Position numbers and translations under genes: made by a program
Assembly: GCF_964656455.1 (NCBI RefSeq)
Contig: NC_135715.1
Location: forward strand, 161,664,437 to 161,728,436
Source: Halichoerus grypus
Taxonomy: Eukaryota > Chordata > Mammalia > Carnivora > Phocidae
Length of the DNA stretch: 64,000 bases
Direction: 5' to 3'
Shown: positions 50,045 to 62,669 of the stretch, piece after piece
How the letters are laid out: each line of letters starts with the position of its first letter
How positions within the stretch are numbered: position 1 is the first letter of the stretch
The notes under the pieces: generated by a model
The model's input: only the letters and a program-made list of their open reading frames with translations
Database searches by the model: none
Told to the model about the DNA's origin: nothing

Positions 50045-51426
50045 TTTTTTCTTTTTTTTTAAAATTTAAATTCAATTAGCCAACATATAGTGCATCCTTA
50101 GTTTCAGATGTAGAGTTCAGTAATTCATCAGTTGCGTATAACACCCAGTGCTCATCACATTATGTGCCCTCCTTAATTGCCCATCACCAAGTCACCCCCC
50201 CCACTCACCTCCCCTCCAGCAACCCTCAGTTTGTTTCCTATAGTTAAGAATCTCTCATAGTTTGTCTACCTCTCTGATTTCTTCCCAGTTTTCCCTCCCT
50301 TCCCCTATGATCCTCTGCACCATTTCTTATATTCCACATATGAGTGAAACCATATGATAATTGTCTTTCTCTGATTGACTATGTCGCTCAGCAAAATACC
50401 CTCCACTTTCATCCACATTGAAGTAAATGGTAAATATTCATCCTTTTTGATAGCTGAGTAATATTCCATTGTATATATGAACCACGTCTTCTTTATTCAT
50501 TCATCTGTTGATGGACATCTAGGCTCTTTCCATAGTTTGGCTTTTGGATATTGCTGCTATAAACATTGGGGTGCATGTACCCCTTTGGATCACTACATTT
50601 GTATCTTTGGGGTAAACACCCAGTAGTGCAATTGCTGGGTTGTAGGGTAGCTCTATTTTCAACTTTTTGAGGAACCTCCATACTTCTTTCCAGAGTGGCT
50701 GCACCAGCTTGCATTCCCACCAACAGTGTAGGAGGGTTCCCCTTTCTTTCTCCGCATCCTCGCCTACATCTGTTGTTTCCTGACTTGTTAATTTTAGCCA
50801 TTCTGACTGGTGTGAGGTGGTATCTCATTGAGGTTTTGATTTGGATTTCCCTGATGCCGAGTGATGTTGAGCACTTTTTCATGTGTCTATTGGCCATTTG
50901 GATGCCTTCTTTGCAGAAATGTCTGTTCATATCTTCTGCCCATTTCTTGATTGGTGTTGAGTTTGATTAAGTTGTTTATAGATTTGGGATACTAGCCCTT
51001 TATCTGATATGTCATTTGCAAATATCTTCTCCCATTCTGTGTGTTGTCTTTTGGTTTTGTTGACTGTGTCCTTTGCTGTGCAGAAGCTTTTTATCTTGAT
51101 GAAGTCCCAATAGTTCATTTTTGCCCTTGCTTCTCTTCCCTTGGCGATGTTTCTAGAAAGAAGTTGCTGCAGCTGAGGTCGAAGAGGTTGCTGCCTGTGT
51201 TCTCCTCAAGGATTTTGATGGATTCCTGTCTCACATTTAGGTCTTTCATCCATTTTGAGTCATTTTTGTGTGTGGTGTAAGGAAGTGGTCCAGTTTCATT
51301 CTTTTGCATGTGCTGTCCAATTTTCCCAACACCATTTGTTGAAGAGACTTTTTTCCATTGGATATACTTTCCTGCTTTGTCAAAGATTAGTTGACCATAG
51401 AGTTGAGGTACATTTGTACCTTTATT
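50045..51426 (-). mobile_element. Younger L1, 5'-truncated, nested in the older L1
   Basis: A poly(A) tail (poly(T) on + at about 50043-50060) is followed by L1 3' sequence and the C-terminal part of ORF2 on the - strand, ending at about 51426. The 11-base target-site duplication TTTCTAGAATT flanks it at 50034-50044 and 51427-51437. ORF2 sequence of the older L1 resumes directly at 51427. It closely resembles the L1 at 13464-16275, so the two are probably of one carnivore subfamily. Confidence 0.88.
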
Positions 51427-51656
51427 TTTCTAGAATTATCCATTTCTTCTAGGTTGTCTAATTTGTTGGCATACAGGTTTTCATAATATTCTGTTACAGT
51501 TGTTTGCATTTCTCTGGTGTTTGTTATTTCTCCTCTTAGTGATTTTTATTTGGGTCCTCTTTCTATTTCCATGAGTCCTCCTAGAGTTTATCCATTTTGT
51601 GATCTTTTCAAATAAATAGCTCCTGGTTTCATTGATCTGTTCTATTGTTTTTTTAG

Positions 51657-51872
51657 GTTTTTTTTTTTTTTTTTAAGATTTTATTTATTTATTTGAGAGA
51701 GAGTGTGTGTGTGTGTGTGTGCACAAGCAGGGTTGAGTGGCAGGCAGAGGGAGAGGGAGAAGCAGACTCCCTGCTGAGCAGGGAGCCCAATGCAGGGCTC
51801 GATCCTAGGACCTTGGGATGATGACCTGAACCAAAGGCAGACAGTTAACCAACTGAGCCACCCAGATGCCCC
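51657..51872 (-). mobile_element. Can-SINE in the older L1
   Basis: Antisense copy with a (GT)n run near 51706-51721. TGTTTTTTTAG is repeated on both sides. Confidence 0.9.
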
Positions 51873-52612
51873 TGTTTTTTTAGTTTTTATATCATTTATT
51901 TCTCCTCTAATCTTTATTTCCTTGCTTTTGCTGGGTTTGGGTTTTATTCTTATTTTTCTAGCTCCTTTAAGTGTAAGGTTAGGTCATTTTGAGATTTTTC
52001 TTGCTTCTTGAGGTAGGGCCTGTATTGCTCTAAACTTCCCTTTTAGAGCCACTTTTGCTGCATCCCAAATATTTTGGACCATTGTGTTTTTATTTTCATT
52101 TGTTTCCATGTAATTTTTTATTTCTTCTCTGATTTCCTGGTTGACCCATTCATTGTTTTAGTAGCATGTTATTTAATCTCCATGTATTTGTGCTCTTTCC
52201 ATATTTTTCTTGTGGTTGATTTCTGGTTGATTCCATAGCATGTGGTCAGAAAAGATGCATGGTATGACTTTAATTTTTTTGAATTTGTTGAGACTTGTTT
52301 TGTGGCCCTATATGTGATCTCTTCTGGAGAATGTTCCATGTGCACTTGAAAAGAATGTATTCTTCTGTTTAGTATGGAATGTTCTGACTGTCTGTTAAAT
52401 CCATCTGGTCCAGTGTGTCATTCAAAGCTACTGTTTCCTTGTTGATTTTCTGTTCGGATGCTCTGTCCATCGATGTGAGTGGGGTGTTAAAGTATTACTA
52501 TTGTATCAGTGCTATTGTATTACTGTCAGTTATTTCCTTCATGTTTGTTATTAACTGTTTTATGTATTTATGTGCTCCCATGTTGGGTGCATAAATATTT
52601 ACAATTGTATCC

Positions 52613-52797
52613 TTTTTTTAAAAAAGATTTTATTTATTTGAGAGCGAAGAGAGAGTGCACAAGCAGGGGCAGGGGCAGAGGGAGAAGCAGGCTCCCCACT
52701 GAGCAGGGAGCCCAACTCAGGGCTCAATCCTAGGACCCTGGGATCATGACCTGAGCCGAAGGCAGATGCTTAACTGACTGAGCCACCCAGGTACCCC
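52613..52797 (-). mobile_element. Can-SINE in the older L1
   Basis: Antisense copy. ACAATTGT is repeated on both sides. Confidence 0.9.
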
Positions 52798-52896
52798 CAC
52801 AATTGTTCTATCTTCTTGTTGGATTTTCCCCTTTATTATGACATAGTGTCCTTCTTGGTCTTGTTACAGTCTTTGTTTTAAAGTCTAGTTTGTCTG

Positions 52897-53005
52897 GGGG
52901 AGCCTGGCTGGCTCAGTTGGAAGAGCAAGTGACTCTTGATCCTTGGGGTCGTGAGCTTGAGCCCCATGTTGGGTGTAGAGATTACTTAAATAAACTAACT
53001 CAAAA
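52897..53005 (+). mobile_element. Can-SINE, short older form
   Basis: Sense short copy (GAGCCTGGCTGGCTCAGTTG). AAGTCTAGTTTGTCTG and AAGCCTAGATGTTTG flank it. Confidence 0.85.
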
Positions 53006-53426
53006 AAAAATTAAGCCTAGATGTTTGATAGAAGTACTACTACCCCAGCTTTGACATTCAGTTGCATGATAAATATTTCTCCGTCCCCTCACTTTCAAAA
53101 TTAGGTGTCTTTTAGTCTGAAATGAGTCTCCTGTAGGCAGTATATAGATGGATCTGGTCAAAAGTAATTTTTTAATCTTAATTTGGTATGCTCATTTCAG
53201 ACAGAAGACAAAATAAAATCACCTGAATCACAATTTAATTTATATGTGAGGTCAAAGGCACTATAAAATAACAATATATAATGTTAATAGTGGTTATTTT
53301 GGGTGGTAGGGTTGTGGATGATTTTTCTTAAACAAGAGAGTATTACTTTGAAATGGGGAAAAAGGAAACTTTTTTTCTTTAATGTAAAAACATGCACTTC
53401 AAAATCTTACCTATGAAAACCACCCA

Positions 53427-53622
53427 GGGGCTCCTGGGTGCCTCAGTCAGTTAAGCATCTGCCTTTGGCTCAGGCCATGATCCCAGGGTCCTAGGATTGA
53501 GTCCCACATCGGACTCCCTGCTTGGTGGGGAGTCTGCTTCTCCCTCTGTCCCCCCCCCCCCTTGTGCTCTCACTCTCTCTCATGCTCTCTCTCTCAAAAA
53601 AAAACAAAAAAAACAAAAAAAA
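53427..53622 (+). mobile_element. Can-SINE
   Basis: Sense copy with a poly(C) run and a long A-rich tail. CCACCCAG is repeated on both sides. Confidence 0.9.
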
Positions 53623-53925
53623 ACCCACCACCCAGATCTCCTTTTTTGTATTTTACTCTTTGGATGTTGATTGGTTATTTATACCACTGAGTGAAGAACC
53701 ATGTTTCTACTTTAAATGCCAAAGACAGTTTTTAATTCAACTTTTTAGTGTCTTTAAATGGCACATAAAAAAGGAGGAGATATTTTATGGTTGGCATATT
53801 AAGGTGACCCATCCTGTTCAATAGGTTTTTATTGCCATATTTAAACACCTTACCATTGTATGTGTTTTACGTGCATTACTTTCAATACTGCTGAATTAAA
53901 TATTAAGTTTGTATTTCCTTCCTAG

Positions 53926-53970
53926 TTTAATTCAGTATCCCAAGATTCTGGGGCTACTTCATTGCTCAAG
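53926..53970 (+). other. Exon-like 45-base unit, function unknown
   Basis: A pyrimidine-rich acceptor (GTATTTCCTTCCTAG) and a near-consensus donor (AAG then GTAAGA) bracket 45 bases that are open in two of three frames (FNSVSQDSGATSLLK in frame 1). It lies on the + strand between FAM117B and ICA1L and is in none of the repeats I recognise. It could be an exon of a non-coding or read-through transcript, or a chance cryptic exon. Confidence 0.25.
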
Positions 53971-54299
53971 GTAAGAAAACACAGGGCCCTGCCAATACTA
54001 TGGCAGAAGATATAAACTAGATTGATTCTGGCTTCTTTTTATTCCTGCCTTCAGTAAATCAGGTTAAATACTATGCTTATATTTCATTGGTTATTAACGT
54101 TTCTAGGCTCAAATTTTTAATATTTGATGGTTTGTATTTTGTTAGTGTATTTACACAAAGAACACATTCTGTTATTTCCCATATGACGTCCCTTCTGTAT
54201 GAAGTAAGTTAAAAAGAATCAGTCTTACAAAGATATGAATTGCCTTGGTTTTATTTTCAGTCTGTGTTATCTGTATCAATTCAGACTACCTTTTACTTC

Positions 54300-57239
54300 T
54301 ATGGTCCTGAGGTAAAACCCCAATTTTTGAATACGTTAACAATAATTGGATTTGTATTGAGTACTTTAAGAAATCAACTTTTTTGTTTTATGCCATTTTG
54401 TAATCTTTATTAAAAGAGGCTCAGAAAAAGAGCACAAACTTCCTTTGTTCTTATGTTGTAAGACCTTTACATTTCCAGATGGTCTATAGTTATGTGAAGT
54501 AAATATCCATAGTTGAAATACAAACACTGAATTTCATTGTGCAAATACAGAAACCTATTTTTTTTAAAAAATACAGTTCATTTCTAACCATATCAGAGCT
54601 ATGTTTTACAATTAATGAAAGATTTCAAAAAATACAAAGTTACACCAGTCTGATCTTAATATGCCCTGGTATTCCTGTCTCACTTGTAAAGTGGTTGTAA
54701 GAAAGATTAGACAAATTTTAGTTCTTCTGGGGCTTTTCTAAGATTAAATGCATTCTTATTTGGTAATAAAAAGTAGGAGATATTATTTTCCCCCATTTAA
54801 TATAAAAACATCCGCTTACTTTGAAAGAGTTCTCAGCCTACCTTTGGTTAAGGTTAATTTATTTCTTATTGAATGTTTGATCTAGATTTAGACAAATAGC
54901 AACTGAGCACCTTTCTGTTCTATGTTTATCATGTCTTTCCTTCACTCCCTACTGAATAAGTGGTTTGTTTCCTCTATTAGCAGTCTAGGTATAATATAGC
55001 CAGATTTCTGTTCCTGGCCTCTAAATGACTGAACTTCAAATAATTAATCATCTTGAAAAAATATGGTTACCTTCATTTTAATAACAAAGTTTTCAATGTG
55101 CTCTTCAAAAATGGAGTTGTTAGATTTGTTGAAATTATAACTTAACTTGCTAAGACAGTTAATGTGCTTTTGGATTAAATGGGCAACTACATACTCAGAA
55201 GAAATGTTAAGAGAATCTAAGAACTGAATAATAATAATCTATTGTTTTTTTTTTTTTTTGAGGACTTTTGTTCTTTAGAAATTGAGGGCAATGTGAATAC
55301 ATTGGTAGTCTGGGATTCTGGCTTGGAAAGATGAGTGGTTTTCCTCTGTGTTCAGGTTTTATTTATTTGTTTATTCGAGATAACAGGGACTACTTTGCAT
55401 GCATGTGAAGGAGATATAGAAATATTTTGTGAACTAATGTATTAGTGAAAAAATTAATGAAAGAAAAATGGCACAAACTCAAGATACAAAGTTAGCATTA
55501 TTTTTGAAGTATTCAAAGTTGAGAGCACAGAGTCACCATAGGTACAGAATTTAGATTGTAATTACGAATCACAATCCTTGGTGATTGAATCTTCTGGAGA
55601 ATTTCACTGAATAAAAAGGAAGAGGTAAAAAATGCTTCTGACTGAAAAGATAACTAAATAAATAGGAATAAGCATGAAAAGACTACATAACCTTTTCCTG
55701 AGTCAATGCGTCTGATCCTCAGATAAGGTCTTGCCAGCCTAGGTGGTACTGCCCCCCCACCAGTGATTTCCTGGAGGGCTCGGGGGCAGTTCCAATTATA
55801 GCTAGGCCAGAGTGCTCTGCATGCAGGTGGATTGCACTTTACCCACTCTGGTGTAGTCCCAAAAAGTGTTCTATTTACAGTGACTCGGACATTACAAGCC
55901 ATTCTCTTATAAACAATAAATAAGCCTGTTGAAAACTGGGAGCACATGGAAACTGCTGTGAACACCTCAGTTGTTAAAATGTTCCCTTATGGAGATGTAA
56001 TGGACTGGATGACAAAAATAAGACACCTGGAGAACTGCCTCAAATCTGAAGGATGGTCAAGAAAAAAGAACAGGAAATTGAGTGATACGTACATAGAGTG
56101 GCTATGGGTTCCCTGGCTTACACTAACCTCCCTCCAGTAAGGGTAACAGTTTTTCCTCAGTCATCAAATAGAGTCTTAGATGATGTCACCCGCAGAAAGG
56201 GAAAAGTGGAAAAATAAGACCCTTTCTGTTTGATCACGTGGAGGCTTCTATGACTGCCAGAGAAGTAATCTGGATTAAATCGTGTCAAGAAATAGGTTAT
56301 AAGTGTACAGATATGTACAGGATAAGCTTAGAATTTTTCCCTCATTCAGATAGAAGTTTCTGGGTAATTTCAGGAATACTACTGCCAGGTGCTTAGGGAC
56401 TGTCCTCCCCTTGCTTTCTTTTCAGAAAGAATATGAATACTGTACATTATGGTAACAATGTGTGGAAAACCAGGCCTGAAGACACCTGTACAATGTCTTG
56501 AATATTACTGGACATTCTTGTGGTTTAGGAGATGGGTTTATGAGTTTCTGCAGAGGATAGATTTAGCAAACGAATCATCCTGCTATTTTCCCATGAAAAC
56601 TCAATAATGGAACTGAGGGGTATCCATGATTTTCTGTGAAGGAAAAAAACTTAGTAATATTACATTTTAGCCTCCAAGTGGAGAAAAGCACCAAGTTTCT
56701 CTGGGATTTCGTTAAAGCAAACTGAGTTCTCAAATCTTACTCTACTTTTCTAACTAAAGACAAAACTGTTCTGGTTCTAGTGTTATTTTCCACAACAGAA
56801 AACTCCCCCTGCTATGGTTTTATTTAAAAACCAACCCCAAATCACAACCAAATTTACATGCTGTCTTTATCCACATACAGAATTCTCACAGCCAGCAAGG
56901 CAACTTACACATAAAAGGCTTTCCAAAAAAATAAGCCCAATTCCTTATTTACAGAAGTATTCCTAATTATTATTTTGAAATAAATTTTGGTATCTATTTC
57001 TGACTCAGTGGTTCATAGTATTTTCCACATATTATCAACAGCTGCAAATCCAAGATATTAAAGAGATACTTGATCTATTCAAATGTAGTCCTTACCATCT
57101 CTTTAAAGTTGGCTGAAAAGTGTTAGATTCACAAACACGATGCTTTTGTGTATGGGTTACAATATAAACTCCTTTCCACAAAGGCAATATGTTGTAAAAT
57201 TGATGTTTCAAGGCCACTGAAGTGACGACATAGTTTCAG
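54300..57239 (-). other. ICA1L: ICA1L 3' untranslated region (left limit uncertain)
   Basis: The sequence after the ICA1L stop, on the - strand, holds no Can-SINE or L1 between 53623 and 57499, as expected for a long exon. Minus-strand AATAAA hexamers (TTTATT on +) occur at 56819-56824 and as a cluster at 55358-55375. Others lie near 54250 and 54407. I cannot tell which is used, so the left limit is a guess. A 103-codon - strand frame (55654-55965) lies inside and has no recognisable domain. Confidence 0.5.
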
Positions 57240-57395
<156 letters not shown>

Positions 57396-57489
57396 TTAAA
57401 ATCACATTACTGTACAATTTATGTTTTTTTTTTTTAAATGCCAGATACTACTTCTTTGTTCTCCTGGGATGCTAGCTTTTATTTTTATT

Positions 57490-57681
57490 TATTTATTTAT
57501 AAGATTTTATTTATTTGAAAGAGAGAGCACAAGTGAGGGCAGGGGAGTGACAGTCATAGGGAGAGGGAGAAGCAGACTCCCCGTGGAGCAGGGAGCCCAG
57601 TGCGGGGCTCAATCCCAGGACCCTGGGATCATGACCCGAGCCGAAAGCAGACGCTTAACGACTGAGCCAGCCAGGCGCCCC
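57490..57681 (-). mobile_element. Can-SINE in the ICA1L intron
   Basis: Antisense copy about 135 bases upstream (in ICA1L sense) of the last coding exon. The target duplication is not clear. Confidence 0.88.
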
Positions 57682-58509
57682 TCCTTGATAATTTTGAAAA
57701 GCTAATAATGTAGATACCTTGTGCTTTGCTGAGGCCCTTCTATGTAAGTAATTTTATGTTGCTCTGAGAAATGATTAAAAGTGAACAGGCAGGCAGTAAT
57801 AGTATTAGAAACACAGATAATTTATAGAAGTCTCTCAGTAAGTTTCAAAAGTAAAAGTAACCTTTGTTCCTACAAAGTAGGAACATTACATTTATAAACT
57901 TGGTGCTTAAAAATCTATATTTATTATAAAATATTAAACACGGGGGAAGAAAATCCTTCTATCACATTAACATACCCAACAGTTCTCATTTCAGTTTACA
58001 GTTGTCTTTTCCATGTGCATTTTACAAATTTTTGATATATATTTTATGGAGTGGATTGTGTCTCAGATATAACTTCCTGTTAACCAACTCCCTCTCACCT
58101 CCCTGTGGAGACTGGAAAATCACATGTATCAATAGTCTACAGGTTGTACTGTGCCAGAGATTTCAAGGATATACATTTAGGCTGAAGGCTGAAACTAGTA
58201 AAAGAATGCACAATGGCACAGTGAGTCATCTCAGAAGGCTAGGCTCTTGAGGGTTGAGGGGTCCAGTAGCAGCACTGAGACCCAGGGGACAATCTAAAGA
58301 CCTAGATATGATATGAGAGACACAAGGGGCAGAGAATGGAAGGCAGTTATACTCAGAAGAATCTAAGGCAACCCTCTTTTACAAACATGGTTTCCCACTT
58401 TCTGCAGGTCAGAGGGCTATAGTTAGGACTGTGGGGATTCCAAGCCTTAAAGAGCAGGGAGAATGAAAGGCTTCTGTGTGTGTCCACTTCTATTTCTAGG
58501 AGCCCCAGA
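57682..58509. other. ICA1L last intron, unassigned
   Basis: I looked on the - strand for further ICA1L coding exons and found none. No named repeat. Confidence 0.5.
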
Positions 58510-58645
58510 TTAGTGATACCCACACAAGTTGTGGCCTTGAGTCCTCAGCACACTACCTATTAATAAGTAATAATGGGCAAATCATTTAACCTCACAGGCT
58601 CTTATTTCCTCATCTGTAAAGTAATAATCATTTAGCATTAAAGCA
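58510..58645 (+). mobile_element. MIR fragment
   Basis: TTTAACCTCACAGGCTCTTA and TTTCCTCATCTGTAAAGTAA are MIR core. Confidence 0.65.
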
Positions 58646-58689
58646 GGATACCTGAGAGGGAACAGGAGGCCTATTAATAATTATGCTGG

Positions 58690-58905
58690 GGGACGCCTGG
58701 GTGGTTCAGTTGGGTAAGCATCTGACTCTTGATTTTGGCTCAGGTCATGATCTCAGGCTTGTGAGATCCAGCCCTGCATCAGGCTCCATGCTCAGCAGGG
58801 AGTCTGCTTCTCTCCCTCTTCTCCTTCTGCCTCGCACCCCCCCCCCCACCATGCTCACTTGCTTTCTCTCTCAAAATAAATAAATAAAATCTTTTTTAAA
58901 AAATG
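58690..58905 (+). mobile_element. Can-SINE at the 5' edge of an L1
   Basis: Sense copy. ATGCTGG is repeated at 58683-58689 and 58906-58912. It split the left target duplication of the L1. Confidence 0.9.
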
Positions 58906-61556
58906 ATGCTGGAAGAAGCAAAAATCTCAAACAACCTTACACCTAAAGGAGCTGGAAAATGAACTAACAATACCCCAAGTCAGTAGAAGGAAATACTGAA
59001 GATTAGACTAGAAATTAACAAAACAGAAACCAAAAAAAACCCAATAAAACAGGTCAATCAAACCAGGAGCTGGTTCTTTGAAAAGATCACAAAATTGATA
59101 AACCTTTGGCCAGACTTATCAAAGGACTCAAAATCAGAAATGAAAGAGAATGACAAACACCACAGAAAGGATTCTAAGAGAACATTATGAAAAATTATAT
59201 GCCAACAAACTGGACAACCTAGAAGAAATGGATAAATTTGTAGAAACATATAATCTCCCAAAACTGAATCAGGAAGAAATAGGAAATTTTGAACAGACCA
59301 ATTCCTAGAGATGAAATTGAATCAGTAATTTTAAAAAAATCCCAACAAACAAAAAGTCCAGGACCAGATGCCTTCACTGGCAAAGAGTTAATACCTATTC
59401 ATCTCAAACTGTTCCAAAAAATACGAAAGGAAGGGAATCTTCCAAATTCATTCTATGAAGCCAGCATTACCCTGATACCAAAACCAAGACATCACCAAAA
59501 AGAGACAACTAAAGGCCATTATCCCTGATGAACACAGATGCAAAAATCCTCAACAGAATACTAGCAAATCAAATCCAACAACACATTAAAAAAAAAAAAA
59601 TCACCATGATCAAGTGGGATTTATTCCTGGGATGCAAGGGTGAGTCAATATTTGCAAATCAATCAACGAGATACATCAACAAGAGAAAGGATAAAAGTCT
59701 TATCATTTCAATAGATGCAGAAAAAACATTTGACAAAGTATAACATCCATTCAGGATAAAAACCCTCAATAAAGCAGGTCTAGATAGAGGGAACATACCT
59801 CAACATAATAAAGGCCTTAAATACAAAACCCACAACTAACATCATACTGAATGGGGAAAAACTGAGAGCTTTTCTCCTAAGGTCAGGAACAAGACAAGGA
59901 TGTCTACTCTCACCACTTTTATTCAACATAGTACTAGAAGCCCTAGCCAGAGCAATCAGACAACAAAAAGAAATAAAAGGCATCCAAATTGTTAAGGAAG
60001 AAGTAAAATTTTCACTATTTGCAGATGACATGTACTATATATAGAAAATCTGAAAGACTCTACACCAAAAAAACTGCTAGAACTGATAAATTCAGTAAAG
60101 TTGAAGGATACAATATCAATGTACAGAAATTTGTTGCATTTCTATAGCTAGTAATGAAGCAGCAAAAAGTGAAATTAAAACAATCCCATTTACATTTGCA
60201 CTAAAAATAGTAAAATACTCAGGAATAAACTTAACCAAGGAGGTCAAAGACCTGTACTCTGAAAACTATAAAACACTGATAGAAGAAATTGAAGATGACA
60301 CAAACAAATGGAAAGATACTCCATGCTCATGGGCTGGGAGACCAAATACTGTTAAATGTCCATACTACCCAAAGCAACCTACAGATTTAATGTAATCCCT
60401 ATCAAAATACCAACAACATTTTTCACAGAACTTTGAACAAATAATGCTAAAATTTGTATGGAATCACCAAAGACCCTGAATAACCAAAGCAATCTTGAAA
60501 AAGAACAAAACTGGAGGTATCACAATCCCAGATTTCAAGATGTCAGTAATCAAAGTAATCAAAACAGTATGGTACAAAAAAAAAGAAGAACAAACCAGTA
60601 TGGTACTGGCACAATAAACACATAGATCAATGGAACAGAATACAGAACCCAGAAATAAACCCACAATCATATGGTCCATTATAACAAAGGAGGCAAAAAA
60701 TGCAATGGGAAAAATTCTCTTCAACAAATAGTGTTGGGAAAACTGGACCACTTTTTTATACCATACATAAAAATAAACTCAAAATGGATTAAAGACCTAA
60801 ATGTGAGACCTAAAGCAATAAAAATCCTAGAAGAGAGCATAGGCAGTAATTTCCCTGACATTGGTCATAGCACCTTCTTTCTAGATAGGCCTCCTGAGGC
60901 AAGAGAAACAAAAGCAAATATAAACTATTGGGGCTACATCAAAATAAATCTTCTGCACAGCAAAGGAAACAACAAAACAAAAAGCCTACTGAATGGGATA
61001 AGATATGTGTCAATGACATATCTGATAAAGGGTTCGTATCCAGAATATATAAAAAAACTTACACAAATCAACACCCAAAAAACAAAGAATCTAATTAAAA
61101 ATGGTCAGAAGACATGAATGGACATTTCTCCAAAGAAGACATCCAGATGGCCAACAGACACAAGAAGAGATGCTCAACCTCACTCATCATCAGGGAAATG
61201 CAAATCAAAACCACAATGAGGTATTACCTCACACCTGGCTAAAATCAAAAACACAAGAAACAAGTGTTGGCGAGGCTGTAGAGAAAAAGGAACTCTTGTA
61301 CACTGTTGGTGGGAATGCAAACTGGTACAGCCACTGTGGGAAACAGTGTGGAGGTTCCTCAAACAATTAGAAATAGAATTAGCATATGATCCAGTAATTC
61401 CACTACCAGATATTATTAGCCCAAAGAGTATGAAAACACTAAACTGAAAAGATATATGCACCCCTATGTTTACTGCAGCATTATCTGCAATAGCCAAAGT
61501 GTGGAAACAGTCCCAAGTGTCCAAAAATAGATGAATGGATAAAGAAGATGTGGTGT

Positions 61557-61585
61557 GTATGTATATATATATATATATATATACA
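61557..61585. repeat. (TA)n tract inside an L1
   Basis: Alternating TA run of about 20 bases, at the same L1 site as the two tracts above but read on the other strand. Confidence 0.9.
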
Positions 61586-61625
61586 CAATGGACTATTAGT
61601 TGGCCATAAAGAAGAATGAAATCTT

Positions 61626-61821
61626 GGGGCGCCTGGGTGGCTCAGTTGGTTAAGCATCTGCCTTTGGCTCAGGTCATGATCCCAGGGTCCTGGGATCGAG
61701 CCCCCTGCTCAGTGGAGAGCCTGTTTCTCCTTCTCCCTCTGCCCACCTCCCCCCCCCCCCGCCCCGCTCATGCTCTCTCGCTCTATCTCAAATAAATAAA
61801 ATCTTTAAAACAAACAAAAAA
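61626..61821 (+). mobile_element. Can-SINE in the L1 3' end
   Basis: Sense copy with a poly(C) run. AAGAATGAAATCTT is repeated exactly on both sides. Confidence 0.92.
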
Positions 61822-62669
61822 AGAATGAAATCTTGCCATTTGCAACAACACTGATGGATATAGAGGGCATAATTCTAAGTGAAGTAAAGTCAGTCAGAGA
61901 AAGGTAAATACCATATAATTTTACTCACTGTGGAATTTAAGAAATAAAACAAGCAAAGGAAAAAAGGGAAAGAGAAAATAACAGACTCTTAAATATAGAG
62001 AACTGGTGGTTACCAGAGGGAGCTACAGTGTAGGGGGGATGGGTGAAATAGGTGAAGGGGATTAAGAGCACACTTATCATGATGAGCATTGAATGTTGTA
62101 TGGAAGTGCTGAGTCACTATATTGTACACCTGAAACTAGTAACACTGGATGTTGACTATACTAGAATTTTTTTTAAAAAGTAACTGAAAACATAATAATT
62201 ATACTGGAAGAATAGATGTCAATGAGGATATGTCATTCCTGTGGTCAGTCCAGTAATACCTGACCTTCTTGGTGCAGCTGTGGAGAGGTTCTGATGAGTA
62301 TATGAAAATTCTACAGCATTTTACAAACGTGGGATGGTTTTATATTCATCTGTCACAATGGAAAATGAAGGTCTTAGTTACATTATTTTCATGGGGCTCT
62401 CCTTGTGTATATTTTTCTTGCCTCCAGAAACTCTTATGAAACAAACAGCAAATGAATTATACTGAAATGTAATAAATGTATAGAAAAAAGAGCCTAAATT
62501 AACTATTAATAGTTTTCATAAAGTACAAGCAACTGTAAACAGTATCAGTTCAAGAAACAGAAAAGACTACTCCTTAGAAGCTACCCTTGTGAGACCCTTC
62601 CAGCCACTGTTCCCCATCCCCCCCCCCCCCAAGGCCAACACAGAGATAAATCCCATCTCAGGCTATTAA

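Larger units (their letters stand above)
46985..53160 (-). mobile_element. Large antisense L1 (ORF2 to 3' end), interrupted by a younger L1 and several SINEs
   Basis: Read on the - strand, the element covers the ORF2 endonuclease start (a CLQETHF-like block near 53130), reverse transcriptase and C-terminal region, then the 3' end near 46985. The reverse transcriptase active-site region near 49250 reads FADN instead of FADD, and stops and shifts are frequent, so it is dead. The longest leftover frame is 151 codons (48572-49027). Insertions inside it are SINEs at 47511-47700, 47972-48166, 51657-51872, 52613-52797 and 52897-53005, and a second L1 at 50045-51426. Confidence 0.85.
58913..62192 (+). 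mobile_element. Sense-strand L1, 5'-truncated, with target-site duplication
   Basis: ORF2 is read on the + strand from about 58920 to 61400, followed by a 3'UTR and a short A-rich tail near 62170. Blocks include [12 protein letters not shown] near 59455 and SLFADDM near 60015; a frameshift directly follows the latter. TAATAATTATGCTGG at 58675-58689 and TAATAATTATACTGG at 62193-62207 match at 14 of 15 positions and are the L1 target duplication. A Can-SINE (58690-58905) later entered the left duplication and another entered the 3' end (61626-61821). It is dead: the frames are broken. Confidence 0.88.

Noticed and set aside
55654..55965. 103-codon - strand frame in the region after ICA1L
   Set aside because: It lies in the probable ICA1L 3'UTR, has no recognisable domain, and has no splice-supported context.
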